In this document: in pieces, positions 49,472 to 59,094 of the stretch
Layout: each line of letters opens with the position of its first letter
Position numbering within the stretch: position 1 is the stretch's first letter
NCBI GenBank assembly: GCA_038209365.1
Contig: JBBQXS010000004.1
Coordinates: forward strand, 62,001-126,000
Length of the DNA stretch: 64,000 nucleotides
Direction: 5' to 3'
Source: DASQHW01 sp038209365
Lineage (GTDB): Bacteria > Actinomycetota > Acidimicrobiia > IMCC26256 > PALSA-610
Translations under genes and position numbers: made by a program
Notes under the pieces: model-generated
What the model was told of the DNA's origin: nothing
The model's database searches: none
Seen by the model: the letters and a program-made list of their open reading frames with translations, nothing else

Positions 49472-51127
49472 ATGGCGACGAAGAAGACCGCCTCGAAGCA
49501 GACGACGGCGAAGAAGGCGACGGCGAAGAAGACCGGCGCGAAGACGCGCGGCAAGAAGCCCGAGCGGCTCGCCGAGTACGCGGCCAAGCGGGACTTCGCC
49601 CGCACGCCCGAGCCGGCCGGCGGCGCGGGTCCGGCGCAAGGCGCGCAACCCCGCTTCGTCGTGCAGCGGCATCGCGCGCGGCGGCTGCACTACGACTTCC
49701 GGTTGGAGGTCGACGGCGTGCTCGCGAGCTGGGCGATCCCGAAGGGCCCGTCGCTCGACCCCGCCGTCAAACGCCTCGGTGTGCACGTCGAGGATCACCC
49801 GATCGAGTACTTCGACTTCGAAGGCGTCATCCCGAGAGGCGAGTACGGCGGCGGCGACGTCATCGTGTGGGACTGGGGCACCTACGAACCCGTGCACACC
49901 GACGATGTTGCCGGGGCGATCGCGAACGGCGAGCTCCACGTCGAGCTGCACGGAGAGAAACTTCGCGGCCGCTTCGTGTTCATTCGACGCGGCAAGGACC
50001 GGAGCGGCAAGGAACAGTGGCTGGTCTTCCACAAGCGCGACGAGCACGCAGTCGCCGGATGGGACGCCGAACAGCACCCACAATCGGTACGCAGCGGTCG
50101 TACGAACGACGAGGTTGCCGAACGTCCGGATGCGACGTGGCGAGGCGAGGCGCCCGCGGCCGTCGCCGGCGTCGATTTCTCCTCCACGCGGGGCGACATC
50201 GCGGCGCTCGATGCGCTCGGCAACGGCGGCGAATGGGAATTCGACGGCGTGACGCTACGGCTGACCAACCTCGACAAGGTGCTGTTCCCGCCCCGTGCGA
50301 AGCGCGAGAAGGGGCATACGAAGCGTGACCTGATTCGCTACTACGCGACGATGGCGCCGGTGATGCTGCCGTACCTCGAAGAGCGGCCGCTCAACATGCA
50401 CCGCTACCCGAACGGCGTCGACAAGCCGGGGTTCTGGCACAAGGAGGCGCCTTCGCACGCACCGGAGTGGATCACCCGGTGGCGCAACGACGATGCCGAC
50501 GAGGGCGAGTCGCAGTACTACATCGTTGCCGACCGGCCCGCGACGCTGGCTTGGCTGGCCAACTTCGGCGCAGTCGAGCTGCACGCGTGGACGTCACGGA
50601 TCCCCGACGTGCGCCACCCCACGTACGCGTTCATCGACATCGATCCCGGCGAGAAGGCGTCGTGGGACGAGGTCGTGCTGCTGGCCGGCCTCTACCGAGC
50701 GGCCCTCGACCACGTACGCGTGCGCGGCTTCCCGAAGGTGACCGGGCAACGCGGGATCCAGATCTGGATCCCGATCGAACCCGGACCGAGCTTCGAAGAG
50801 ACGCGTGCTTGGGTCGAAGCCTTGTCCCGAGCGGTGGGCGAGACGGTGCCGCACCTCGTGAGCTGGAAGTGGGAGAAGCGCCAGCGCGGCGGATTGGCCC
50901 GGCTCGACTACACCCAGAACGCGATCAACAAGACGTTGGTGGCCCCATACTCGGTGCGCGCTGTTGCCGGTGCACCAGTGTCGATGCCGATCCGGTGGGA
51001 GGAGCTCGACGACCCCGAGCTTCGGAGCGACCGCTGGACGATTTCCGACGCCGGTGCCCGCGTGCTCCAGGCGGGGGACCTGTTCGCCGACATGCTCCGC
51101 ACCCGGCAGAAGCTCCCGCCCCTCTGA
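49472..51127 (+). CDS. ligD: LigD phosphoesterase-polymerase protein without ligase domain
   Basis: 551 residues; GTG at 49469 is an alternative start. A very Lys/Ala-rich tail (residues 2-29, repeated A-K-K) resembles histone-like DNA-binding tails. The 3'-phosphoesterase domain (about 58-190) has QRHRARRLHYDFRLE (His67, His73), LGVHVEDHPIEY and EGVIPRGEYGGG. The polymerase domain (about 255-545) has metal acids Asp389 and Asp391 in AFIDIDPG. The order PE-Pol with no ligase differs from the classical LigD arrangement, so a separate ligase must seal the ends. It may act with the Pol-only protein at 17292-18251. Confidence 0.92.
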   Translation: MATKKTASKQTTAKKATAKKTGAKTRGKKPERLAEYAAKRDFARTPEPAGGAGPAQGAQPRFVVQRHRARRLHYDFRLEVDGVLASWAIPKGPSLDPAVKRLGVHVEDHPIEYFDFEGVIPRGEYGGGDVIVWDWGTYEPVHTDDVAGAIANGELHVELHGEKLRGRFVFIRRGKDRSGKEQWLVFHKRDEHAVAGWDAEQHPQSVRSGRTNDEVAERPDATWRGEAPAAVAGVDFSSTRGDIAALDALGNGGEWEFDGVTLRLTNLDKVLFPPRAKREKGHTKRDLIRYYATMAPVMLPYLEERPLNMHRYPNGVDKPGFWHKEAPSHAPEWITRWRNDDADEGESQYYIVADRPATLAWLANFGAVELHAWTSRIPDVRHPTYAFIDIDPGEKASWDEVVLLAGLYRAALDHVRVRGFPKVTGQRGIQIWIPIEPGPSFEETRAWVEALSRAVGETVPHLVSWKWEKRQRGGLARLDYTQNAINKTLVAPYSVRAVAGAPVSMPIRWEELDDPELRSDRWTISDAGARVLQAGDLFADMLRTRQKLPPL

Positions 51128-51161
51128 CGTAACTGTCACACCTCCCCGCCAGAATCACGGT

Positions 51162-51854
51162 GTGGCGACAACGACTGACCGCAGCACCCGGCACCTCTCG
51201 CTCGTCGCACCGCCCCAGGTGTACGAGGACCAGGTGTACGGGAATCGGGACGCGGCACCGTCGGCGATCCCCACACTCTTCGACGCCCCGACCGCGGAAT
51301 TTCCGCCGTCGATCACGCCCGAGCCTCAAGCGCACGAACGCTGGCTCGCGTGCGCCCGACCCGACGACCGGCTCCGGTACGGCGCCTACCTCTGTGACTG
51401 CGCGGTGTGCCTCGCTTCCCTCGAGCGGGTCGTGCGCGAACATCGACGCCCGGGCCTGCCGATCGTCATCGTCACCGAGGCTGATCGCATTGCAACGAGC
51501 GCGCGCGAGCTCCTCGCGCAGTTGCAAGCCGGTGAGGGATATGCGCCGCTGCTCTGGGTCGTCGATGACATCGTGCGGAGCGTGTACGTGGGCCGGGGCT
51601 CGACACCACGAACGCGGTCGGAAGCGAATTTCGCGTGGCAACAGCGGTCTGCACGCGAAGGCCGCTACCTGCCGCGGCCCCGTCTCGCGGGGAGCGACCC
51701 CGTGGGCCGGCATCCGGCATCGCTCGCGCCGAGCGCGGGGCTCTCGCTTCGGCTCCCGCGGGATCTCGAGCATCGGGCTCGCGAGGTCGCGCACGACGCG
51801 GGACTCGACCTCGAGACATGGATCGTCGAAGCTCTCCGCGCGTCGGTCGGCTGA
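51162..51854 (+). CDS. Hypothetical protein with ribbon-helix-helix-like C-terminus
   Basis: 230 residues from a GTG. An N-terminal polar part (APPQVYEDQVYGNRDAAPS), a central block with clustered cysteines (YLCDCAVC) and a VTEADRIA segment. The C-terminal 40 residues (LSLRLPRDLEHRAREVAHDA) look like a CopG/Arc-type ribbon-helix-helix. I do not recognise the whole. It follows the LigD-derived gene by 34 bases and may share its transcript. Confidence 0.65.
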   Translation: MATTTDRSTRHLSLVAPPQVYEDQVYGNRDAAPSAIPTLFDAPTAEFPPSITPEPQAHERWLACARPDDRLRYGAYLCDCAVCLASLERVVREHRRPGLPIVIVTEADRIATSARELLAQLQAGEGYAPLLWVVDDIVRSVYVGRGSTPRTRSEANFAWQQRSAREGRYLPRPRLAGSDPVGRHPASLAPSAGLSLRLPRDLEHRAREVAHDAGLDLETWIVEALRASVG

Positions 51855-51918
51855 GTTCGGACTGTTTGGCAGCCTGCATCCGGCGCACCATGCGGCGCAC
51901 GGACGCTACCGTGCCGCC

Positions 51919-53028
51919 GTGCTCAAGATGCACTGGTTCCTCCCGACGGGTGGTGACGCGCGCGACGTGCTGCCCGGTGCAGACGATCCGCACCGCCGCG
52001 CGCCCGACCTCGCGTACCTTGCCCAGGTCGCCACGGCATGCGACAACCTGGGCTTCGACGGGATGCTCACGCCGTGCGGCACGGGCTGCGAAGACGCGTG
52101 GCTCGCAACCGCGTCGCTGATTCCACTGACGCGGCGCGTCAACTTTCTCGTTGCGTTCCGGCCGGCGCTGCTCTCGCCGACACTCGCCGCGCAGATGGCG
52201 TCGACATATCAGCGGCTGTCCGGCGGACGGCTGCTCGTGAACATCGTGACGGGTGCCGAGCCGGCCGAGCTCGCCCGGTTCGGCGTCTGGGAGGACAAGG
52301 ACACGCGCTACGAGCGCACGGGCGAGTTCGTCGAGATCATGCGGGGCGCGTGGAGTGGTGTGCCGTTCGACTACCAGGGCGCGCACTATCGCGTCGAGCA
52401 CGCCGAGACCCGTATGCCGCCCGAACCGCTGCCCCGCATCTATTTCGGGGGCGCATCGGACGCGGCGGAACGGATCGCCGCGCGCCACGTGGACGTGTAC
52501 CTCGCGTGGGGCGAACCGCCCACGATGGTGGGCGAGCGTGTCGAGCGCATGCGCGCCCTCGCGACGGAATCTCAGCGATCGCTCGATTTCGGTATCCGCT
52601 TCCACGTCATCGCGCGGCCGACCGCGGATGAAGCATGGGCGGCCGCCGGCGCGTTGCGTGCACGGATGGCACCCGAAGCAATTGCGGCCGCGCAGGCCGA
52701 CTTCGCAACGACACAGTCCGTCGGACAGCAGCGCATGGCGTCGTTGCACGGCGGGGGCGCCGATGAACTCGTCGTGTATCCCAACGTATGGGCCGGTATC
52801 GGGCTGGTGCGGGGCGGCGTCGGTACCGCGCTCGTGGGCTCCTACGACGAGGTCGCGGACCGTATCGAGGAGTATCACGGGCTGGGATTCTCCGAGTTCA
52901 TCCTTTCGGGCTATCCGCATCTCGAAGAGGCGTACTGGTTCGGCGAGGGCGTGATGCCCGTGCTCCGGCGGCGCGGTCTGCTCCCGCCGCTCGACGGTCC
53001 GGCCGCGCCCGTGTTCTCGTTCCGGTGA
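51919..53028 (+). CDS. ssuD: FMNH2-dependent alkanesulfonate monooxygenase SsuD-like
   Basis: 369 residues from a GTG; an ATG three codons later is possible. Luciferase-like TIM barrel closely following SsuD: MHWFLPTGGDARD, CGTGCEDAWLATASLIPLT, SGGRLLVNIVTGAEPAELAR, IYFGGASDAAERIAA, and TQSVGQQRMASLHGGGADEL with the mobile loop. SsuD cleaves alkanesulfonates to sulfite and aldehyde using reduced FMN from a partner reductase (not seen here). It would supply sulfur together with the sulfate importer at 34.3-37.9 kb. Confidence 0.9.
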   Translation: MLKMHWFLPTGGDARDVLPGADDPHRRAPDLAYLAQVATACDNLGFDGMLTPCGTGCEDAWLATASLIPLTRRVNFLVAFRPALLSPTLAAQMASTYQRLSGGRLLVNIVTGAEPAELARFGVWEDKDTRYERTGEFVEIMRGAWSGVPFDYQGAHYRVEHAETRMPPEPLPRIYFGGASDAAERIAARHVDVYLAWGEPPTMVGERVERMRALATESQRSLDFGIRFHVIARPTADEAWAAAGALRARMAPEAIAAAQADFATTQSVGQQRMASLHGGGADELVVYPNVWAGIGLVRGGVGTALVGSYDEVADRIEEYHGLGFSEFILSGYPHLEEAYWFGEGVMPVLRRRGLLPPLDGPAAPVFSFR

Positions 53029-53035
53029 CCTTCCC

Positions 53036-53740
53036 GTGAGCACGCGCGTCGGGTTGCTCGTCGTCGGTCACGTCGATCCCAAGAGCGTCGCCATCGCCGG
53101 CGACTATCCCGAGTTGTTCGACGCACTGGTCGGTCCGTTCGGTGTCGAGCTCGTGCCCTATGAGCTCGACGAAGGGCGCTTTCCTAGCTCGCTGCGCGAA
53201 TGCGACGGCTGGATCTGCTCGCCGAGCCGGCAGTCGACCTATGACGACGTGCCGTGGATCGCCGATGCCGAGGAGCTGCATCGCGAGATCGTTCGCGACG
53301 AGCGCGCGTACGTCGGCATCTGCTTCGGTCATCAACTCCTCGCGCAAGCGCTCGGTGGACGCGTCGAGCGCGCCGCGGACGGCTGGGGCGTCGGCGTCAG
53401 CGAGTACACGCTCGTCGAATCGTTGCCGTGCATGCAGCCCGCGCTCGATCGTTTCGCACTGATCGCGAGCCATCAGGATCAGGTCGTCGACGTTCCGGAC
53501 GCGGCGCGGGTGATCGCAACGAACGACCATTGCCCGGTCGCGGGCTTGGCGGTAGGGGACCGCGCGTGGACCCTACAAGGCCACCCCGAGTTCGTCCCGC
53601 CTCTGGCCGACCACCTGCTCGCCGGGCGCACGGCGCTGATCGGCGCCGAGCGCGTCGCGATCGCGCGCGCATCGTTGCGGCAACCGCTCGACCGGACCGT
53701 CGTCGGCCGGTGGATCGCCGGGTTCTTCGCCGGCCGCTGA
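53036..53740 (+). CDS. Class I glutamine amidotransferase-like protein
   Basis: 234 residues from a GTG 7 bases after the ssuD stop. Catalytic triad Cys96 in VGICFGHQLLAQALGG, and His183-Glu185 in LQGHPEF. Belongs to the stand-alone GMP-synthase-like amidotransferases, whose acceptor is generally unknown (some hydrolyse gamma-glutamyl amides). Probably co-transcribed with ssuD. Confidence 0.88.
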   Translation: MSTRVGLLVVGHVDPKSVAIAGDYPELFDALVGPFGVELVPYELDEGRFPSSLRECDGWICSPSRQSTYDDVPWIADAEELHREIVRDERAYVGICFGHQLLAQALGGRVERAADGWGVGVSEYTLVESLPCMQPALDRFALIASHQDQVVDVPDAARVIATNDHCPVAGLAVGDRAWTLQGHPEFVPPLADHLLAGRTALIGAERVAIARASLRQPLDRTVVGRWIAGFFAGR

Positions 53741-53761
53741 TGTAGTTTCGCGGCGCTTCGC

Positions 53762-54784
53762 ATGGCCCAAGTCGCGTTCGACCACGTCACCAAGCGCTTC
53801 GGCAACGTCGTGGCGGTACGCGACCTCACGCTCGAGATCTGCGACCACGAGTTCCTCGTCCTGCTCGGGCCGTCCGGCTGTGGCAAGTCGACGGCCTTGC
53901 GCATGATCGCCGGACTCGAGGAGCCGACCGAGGGCACGATCACGATCGGTGAGCAGGTCGTCAACGACATCGAGCCCAAGGACCGCGACGTCGCGATGGT
54001 CTTCCAGACGTACGCGCTCTACCCGCACATGACCGTGCGGCGGAACATCGAGTTCCCGCTGAAGAGCCGGGGGATGCCGCGTGAGGAGCGCAGCCGACTG
54101 TCGCTCGAAGCGGCGACGACACTCGGACTCGATGAGTTGCTCGATCGCAAGCCCGCGCAGCTGTCGGGCGGCCAGCGGCAACGTGTCGCGCTCGCACGCG
54201 CGATCGTCCGCCAGCCGAAGGCGTTCCTCATGGACGAACCGCTCTCGAATCTCGACGCCAAGCTGCGGGTGCAGACACGCGCGGACCTCATCGAGCTCCA
54301 AGAGCGGTTGCAGGCGACCATTGTCTACGTGACGCACGACCAAGTCGAGGCGATGACGATGGGCGATCGCATCGCGATCATGCGGGACGGCGTGCTCCAG
54401 CAGGTCGGACCGCCCCAGGACGTGTACGAGCAGCCCGCGAACCTCTTCGTCGCGGGGTTCATCGGCACGCCGCCGATGAACATCATTCCGGCCCGGGTGG
54501 CGGGCGGCGCGGCCGGCAGGATGCTCGACGGGACCGTGATCGGCGTCCGGCCGGAGCATTTGTCGTTCGGTGCGGACGGTGCGCTGCCCGCGACCGTGAC
54601 GCTCATCGAGTCGCTCGGGCACGAGCGCAACATCGGATGTCGCCTCGAGGACGGCACGCTCGTCATCCTGCGTCAGGACGTGCACGGGGCGGCGCCGCAT
54701 ATCGGCGAGTCGGTTCGCCTGGCGATGGCTTCCGAACATCAGCATGTGTTCGACCTGGAGAGCGGCGAGCGGATGAGTCCATGA
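53762..54784 (+). CDS. ABC transporter ATP-binding protein (UgpC/MalK type)
   Basis: 340 residues. Walker A GPSGCGKS at 36-43, signature LSGGQRQRVALARAI, Walker B FLMDEPLSNLD and switch His in VTHDQVEAM. The C-terminal OB-fold (GVRPEHLSFG) is typical of the MalK/UgpC family that energises carbohydrate and glycerol-phosphate import. Its stop overlaps the following permease start by 4 bases (ATGA). Confidence 0.93.
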   Translation: MAQVAFDHVTKRFGNVVAVRDLTLEICDHEFLVLLGPSGCGKSTALRMIAGLEEPTEGTITIGEQVVNDIEPKDRDVAMVFQTYALYPHMTVRRNIEFPLKSRGMPREERSRLSLEAATTLGLDELLDRKPAQLSGGQRQRVALARAIVRQPKAFLMDEPLSNLDAKLRVQTRADLIELQERLQATIVYVTHDQVEAMTMGDRIAIMRDGVLQQVGPPQDVYEQPANLFVAGFIGTPPMNIIPARVAGGAAGRMLDGTVIGVRPEHLSFGADGALPATVTLIESLGHERNIGCRLEDGTLVILRQDVHGAAPHIGESVRLAMASEHQHVFDLESGERMSP

Positions 54785-55695
54785 CACACCGCGACGCGGT
54801 CGTGCGGCGTCGGCGATTCTCCCGAAAGACACGCGAAGCGCTCCTCGGCTACGCGCTCGTGTTGCCGCCGCTGATCATCTTCGGAACGTTCACCTTCTAT
54901 CCGTTCGTCAAGAACATTTGGCTGGGGCTGTACAAGACACCGCTGTTCCCGGGCACCCCGAGGCGCTGGGCGGGTCTCACGCAGTACCGCGAGGTACTCA
55001 CCTCCGACCTGTTCTCGAACAGCTTCTGGGTCACGATCAAGTTCGTGCTGCTCACAGTGCCGGCCGGCATTGTCCTGGGGCTGCTGCTCGCGGTGCTCGC
55101 GCACCAGCGGCTGCGCGGGATCGCGATCTTCCGAACGATCTTCTCCTCCACGGTGATCACGTCGGTCGCGGTTGCGTCGCTGATCTCATTGACGTTGTTG
55201 AATCCACAAATCGGCTTGCTCAACTACGCGTTGGGTCGCACCAACGCGCTGTCGCCCCTCGATGACCCGAAGTGGGCGCTGATCTCGGTCGCCGGGGTCA
55301 CGATCTGGCAGAACCTCGGCCTGTCGTTCATCGTGATGTCCGCCGGCCTGCAAGCCGTGCCGGATGAGCTCCTGGAAGCGGCCCGTGTCGACGGCGCGGG
55401 CACCTGGGCGCGATTCCGCAGCGTGACGCTGCCGTTGTTGTCGCCGACGATCTTCTTCGTGGTCGTGATCGGCTCGATCCACGCGTTCCAATCATTCGGC
55501 CAGATCGATCTGCTCACCCAGGGCGGCCCGCAGGACCGCACCAACGTGCTCGTGTACGCGATCTACCGCACGGTGTTCATCGAGAACAACGACGGCCGCG
55601 CCGCGGTGCTCGCGATGGCATTGTTCGCGATCACGATCGTGCTCACGGTGTTCCAGCTCCGCATCCTCGAGCGGAGGGTGAGCTATGAGCGCTGA
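54781..55695 (+). CDS. ABC transporter permease (UgpA-like)
   Basis: 304 residues from the ATG overlapping the ATPase stop. Six membrane segments; LLGYALVLPPLIIFGTFTFYP at the start and EAA loop EAARVDGAGTWARFRSVTLP are typical of sugar/G3P permeases of the MalF/UgpA group. It pairs with the next permease, whose start lies within its last codons (11-base overlap). Confidence 0.92.
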   Translation: MTHRDAVVRRRRFSRKTREALLGYALVLPPLIIFGTFTFYPFVKNIWLGLYKTPLFPGTPRRWAGLTQYREVLTSDLFSNSFWVTIKFVLLTVPAGIVLGLLLAVLAHQRLRGIAIFRTIFSSTVITSVAVASLISLTLLNPQIGLLNYALGRTNALSPLDDPKWALISVAGVTIWQNLGLSFIVMSAGLQAVPDELLEAARVDGAGTWARFRSVTLPLLSPTIFFVVVIGSIHAFQSFGQIDLLTQGGPQDRTNVLVYAIYRTVFIENNDGRAAVLAMALFAITIVLTVFQLRILERRVSYER

Positions 55696-56647
55696 CATCG
55701 TGGCAACGCTGACGCCCGGCTTTGCCCAGTTCCTCGTCGCCATCGGGCTCCTCGTGGTGGGTTCGTCGGTGCTCACGGTCGCCGCGTCGTTCGGTGGCGG
55801 GGTGCTGGCGCGCCGCGCCCGGATGATCAACCGCTACGTGCTCCTCGTCGTGCTCGCCGGGATCGTGCTGTTCCCGATCTACATCACGGTCGTCAACTCG
55901 TTCCTGTCGCCGGACCGGATCGCGGCGCGACCCCCGACGCTGGTGCCACCCAGCCTCGATTTCGGTGTGTACGGCAAGGCCTGGAACCAGGGTCATATCT
56001 CGTCGTATCTCTTCAACAGCTTCGTGGTGACGTTCATCATCGTCGCCGGCCAATTGCTCACGTCGATCTGCGCGGGGTACGCGTTCGCATACTTGGCGTT
56101 TCCGCTCAAGCGCACGATCTTCGTCGTGTTCCTCGCCACGATGATGGTCCCGTTCGAGGTCGTCTTCTTCACCAACCTGCAGACGGTCGTGTCGCTCGGC
56201 AAGCTGCCGGCGGTGGGACAGTTCGTCGGCCTCGACACCTACGGCGCGCTCGCCATCCCGTTCCTCGCCGCCGGGTTCGGCGCGTTCCTGGTCCGCCAGG
56301 CGTTTCTCTCCCTGCCGCGTGACCTCAAGGACGCCGCCGAGCTCGACGGGTACGGCCACTGGCGATTCATGTGGCGCGTCGCGGTGCCGCTGGCGCGACC
56401 GACCGTCGCCGCGCTCGCGTTGTTCTCGTTCTTCGGTGCGTGGAACCAGTACCTGTGGCCACTCGTCGCGAGCGATCACTACCGCACCGTGCAGGTCGGC
56501 TTGCGGCAGCTCAGCCGGGGAAGCCTCGACGAGATCAACGTGACGTTCGCGGGTACCGTGCTGGCGGCCCTCCCGTTGGTCGTGCTGCTGTTGGTCTTCC
56601 AGAAGCAGCTCGTCCGCGGACTCACGGCCGGCGCGGTGAAGGGATGA
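55685..56647 (+). CDS. ABC transporter permease (UgpE-like)
   Basis: 320 residues. The first segment is an extra N-terminal hydrophobic stretch (FLVAIGLLVVGSSVLTVAASF) not usual in UgpE, followed by the standard VLLVVLAGIVLFPIYITVVNSF. EAA loop DAAELDGYGHWRFMWRVAVP. The seventh predicted segment may be an uncleaved anchor or a misplaced start, but no better internal start with a ribosome site is obvious. It overlaps the previous gene. Confidence 0.9.
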   Translation: MSADIVATLTPGFAQFLVAIGLLVVGSSVLTVAASFGGGVLARRARMINRYVLLVVLAGIVLFPIYITVVNSFLSPDRIAARPPTLVPPSLDFGVYGKAWNQGHISSYLFNSFVVTFIIVAGQLLTSICAGYAFAYLAFPLKRTIFVVFLATMMVPFEVVFFTNLQTVVSLGKLPAVGQFVGLDTYGALAIPFLAAGFGAFLVRQAFLSLPRDLKDAAELDGYGHWRFMWRVAVPLARPTVAALALFSFFGAWNQYLWPLVASDHYRTVQVGLRQLSRGSLDEINVTFAGTVLAALPLVVLLLVFQKQLVRGLTAGAVKG

Positions 56648-56648
56648 G

Positions 56649-58064
56649 ATGGGAGTCATGAGACGGTCGATCATCGTGTCCGCCCTGCTCGCGCTGGTCG
56701 TTGCCGCGTGCGGGGGCGGAAGCAGCGACAAGAGCCAGCCGGCCGACGGAGGTTCGAACAGCGAGCTCCCCACATGTCCGCTCGATGCCCTGGCGACCGC
56801 CGCCAAACCGGTCCAGATCACGTACTGGCACGCGATGACGAGGGTGAACGAGGAGCAGCTGAAGAAGCTCACGGACAAGTTCAACGCGAGCCAAAGCGAT
56901 GTGCACGTGACGATCTCCGGCGTCCCGAGCTACACCGACAATCTGACGCGATTCAGGGCCGGCCTCGGCACGGGCAACCTGCCTGACCTCATGCAGAGCG
57001 AGGAGACGTCGTTGCAGACGATGCTCGACAGCCGCGCGATCCTGCCCGCGCAGTCGTGCCTGACCGCCGACCATGCAACGACGGATGACTTCGTCAAGCG
57101 GATCGCCGCCTATTACACGGTAAAAGGCGCTCTCTGGGCGATGCCATTCAACGATTCGAACCCGATCCTCTACTACGACAAGGCGTTGTTCCAGCGCGCC
57201 GGCCTCGATCCCGACAAGCCTCCGGCGACACTCGACGAAGTAAAAGCAGCCGCCCAACAGATCGTGCAAAAGCGCATCGCGGACAGCGGGATCGCGCTCA
57301 AGACCGATACCGTCGCCTTCGAGCACTGGCTCGCCAAGTCGGGTCACACGATCGTCGACAACGACAACGGCCGCACGGCGCGTGCGACGAAGGTGACGTT
57401 CGACGACGCAACCGGCGAGCAGCTCTTCGCCTGGATCAAGGACATGACGACGTCGAAGCTGGCGCTCAGCACGGCTGCGGGTGGCGTCGACCATTTCCTC
57501 GCGGTGGCGAACGGACGGGCGGCGATGACGATCGATTCATCGGCGGCGTTGGGCACGATCGATTCGGTGTTGGGCAGCGGTCAGTTCAAGGCCGTGAAGC
57601 TCGGTGTCGGTCCGATGCCGGGACCGGACAGCCCCGATGGCGGCGTGCTCGTCGGCGGCGCGGCCAATTTCATCGTCAACAAATCGTCGCCGGCCGAACA
57701 GGCCGCGGCGTATGAATTCGCGAAGTACCTTGCCGAACCGCAGGTGCAGGCCGACTGGGCCGCGGCGACCGGATATGTGCCCGTCCGAAGGTCGTCGACC
57801 AAGCTCGCGCCGCTCACCACGGTCTGGGCGCAGAAACCCGGCTACAAGGTCGCGTACGACCAGTTGCTCGAGGGGCCCGAGAATCCGGCCACTGCCGGCC
57901 CGGTCATCGGCCCGTACGGCGCCAAGGGCCAAGGGGTGCGTGGCGCGATCGTGGACGCGCTCACCCGCATGCTGACGGAGAACCTGGCGCCTGCGGACGC
58001 AATCAAGGACGCCGCGACGAAAGCGAACGCGGCGATCGCCGACTACAACAGCCGCGTCGGCTGA
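56649..58064 (+). CDS. Extracellular solute-binding lipoprotein (UgpB-like)
   Basis: 471 residues starting 1 base after the permease stop. A lipoprotein signal ends in VAAC (Cys21) and the mature part starts with a Gly/Ser linker. ITYWHAMTRVNEEQLKKLTD matches the W-H-x-M opening of glycerol-3-phosphate-binding proteins, and GALWAMPFNDSNPILYYDKA is another family block. Substrate probably glycerol-3-phosphate, a glycerophosphodiester or an oligosaccharide. Last gene of the four-gene importer. Confidence 0.9.
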   Translation: MGVMRRSIIVSALLALVVAACGGGSSDKSQPADGGSNSELPTCPLDALATAAKPVQITYWHAMTRVNEEQLKKLTDKFNASQSDVHVTISGVPSYTDNLTRFRAGLGTGNLPDLMQSEETSLQTMLDSRAILPAQSCLTADHATTDDFVKRIAAYYTVKGALWAMPFNDSNPILYYDKALFQRAGLDPDKPPATLDEVKAAAQQIVQKRIADSGIALKTDTVAFEHWLAKSGHTIVDNDNGRTARATKVTFDDATGEQLFAWIKDMTTSKLALSTAAGGVDHFLAVANGRAAMTIDSSAALGTIDSVLGSGQFKAVKLGVGPMPGPDSPDGGVLVGGAANFIVNKSSPAEQAAAYEFAKYLAEPQVQADWAAATGYVPVRRSSTKLAPLTTVWAQKPGYKVAYDQLLEGPENPATAGPVIGPYGAKGQGVRGAIVDALTRMLTENLAPADAIKDAATKANAAIADYNSRVG

Positions 58065-58078
58065 GGGAGAGGCTCACA

Positions 58079-58513
58079 ATGCCGAGTGATCTCATGCTGA
58101 AAGTTGCGAACACCGTCCATCGCGGGCTGCTCAAGGCGAGCGGCGGCCGCCTCGGATGGGACCTCGGGCACATGCCCGTGGTCGAGCTCACGACGACCGG
58201 TCGCAAGTCGGGCCAGCCCCGGACGGTGATGCTCACCTCGCCGGTGCAGGAGGGATCGACGATCGTCGTGGTGGCATCGCGCGGTGGCGACGACGAGCAT
58301 CCGGCGTGGTTCCTCAACCTGCGCGACAACCCGGACGTCGAGGTGTCGCTGAAGGGAAAGCCGAAGCAGCGCATGCGGGCGCGCGTGGCAACCGCCGAGG
58401 AGCGCGCCCGTCTGTGGCCGGAGGTCACGGAGAAGTACAAGGGCTACGCGGGCTATCAGACCAAGACGACGCGGGAGATCCCGCTCGTGCTCCTCGAGCC
58501 CAAGAGCACGTGA
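58079..58513 (+). CDS. Nitroreductase family deazaflavin (F420)-dependent oxidoreductase
   Basis: 144 residues. Split-barrel Ddn/FDOR-A type: VELTTTGRKSGQPRTVMLTSP, the HPAWFLNLRDNPDVEVSLKG block that contacts F420, and AEERARLWPEV near the end. These enzymes use reduced F420 to reduce menaquinone-like or nitro compounds. It starts 14 bases after the transporter operon. Indicates that the organism makes F420. Confidence 0.9.
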   Translation: MPSDLMLKVANTVHRGLLKASGGRLGWDLGHMPVVELTTTGRKSGQPRTVMLTSPVQEGSTIVVVASRGGDDEHPAWFLNLRDNPDVEVSLKGKPKQRMRARVATAEERARLWPEVTEKYKGYAGYQTKTTREIPLVLLEPKST

Positions 58514-58546
58514 AGCGGAACGCGCCCGAGATGGAGCCACTCCGCC

Positions 58547-59029
58547 TCAGGCGCTGCGTTCCATCCACACCATGTCGCGGGTCGGGATCCCGTTCTCGGC
58601 AAGTCCGGGCGGGTAGCCACGCGCTTCGGTGAAGAAGTCGGGCTCGACGCTCGTGAGTCGAAATCCGAGTCGCTGATAGAAGCCGAGTTGGCGAAGGCCC
58701 GAGCTCGCAGTTCCCACGACGACGCGCCGTACACCCGCCTCGCGCAGTTTCGTGCAGATCTCCGAGACCATCCAGGAACCGAGCCCTCGCGATTGGTCGG
58801 CTTCGGCGACGGCAACCGCGCGCAGCTCTGCTGCGCCGTCGCCCCGGTCGAGCACCAGCACCGCACCCCGGCGGCGGCCGGTTTCGGTGTCGACCACGCC
58901 GTACAGCACGCCCTGCTGGAGCACGGCACGGAGGGGAGCCTCTTCGTCGGCGAGTGCCAAGAGCTCGACCCAGTCGGCACGGACCTTGCCGGGCTCGATC
59001 GTGACGACCGTACCTCTCACCCTCCGCAC
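58547..59029 (-). CDS. GNAT family N-acetyltransferase
   Basis: 160 residues. The acetyl-CoA pyrophosphate loop is in VAVAEADQSRGLGSWMV (Q/R-x-x-G-x-G/A pattern), followed by VGTASSGLRQLGFYQRLGF, the usual motif-B strand and helix. Acceptor unknown. Convergent with the F420 oxidoreductase gene and divergent from the monooxygenase gene. Confidence 0.9.
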   Translation of the reverse strand: MRRVRGTVVTIEPGKVRADWVELLALADEEAPLRAVLQQGVLYGVVDTETGRRRGAVLVLDRGDGAAELRAVAVAEADQSRGLGSWMVSEICTKLREAGVRRVVVGTASSGLRQLGFYQRLGFRLTSVEPDFFTEARGYPPGLAENGIPTRDMVWMERSA

Positions 59030-59094
59030 GCTACCGACGTCGCGGCGACCAGTTGTGCTGTGATAGGTCCCGCACGACGACGCAGAGGAGTGCG

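Noticed and set aside
49472..49560. AAG-rich repeats
   Set aside because: They are the codons of the Lys/Ala-rich tail of the LigD-derived protein, not a separate repeat element.
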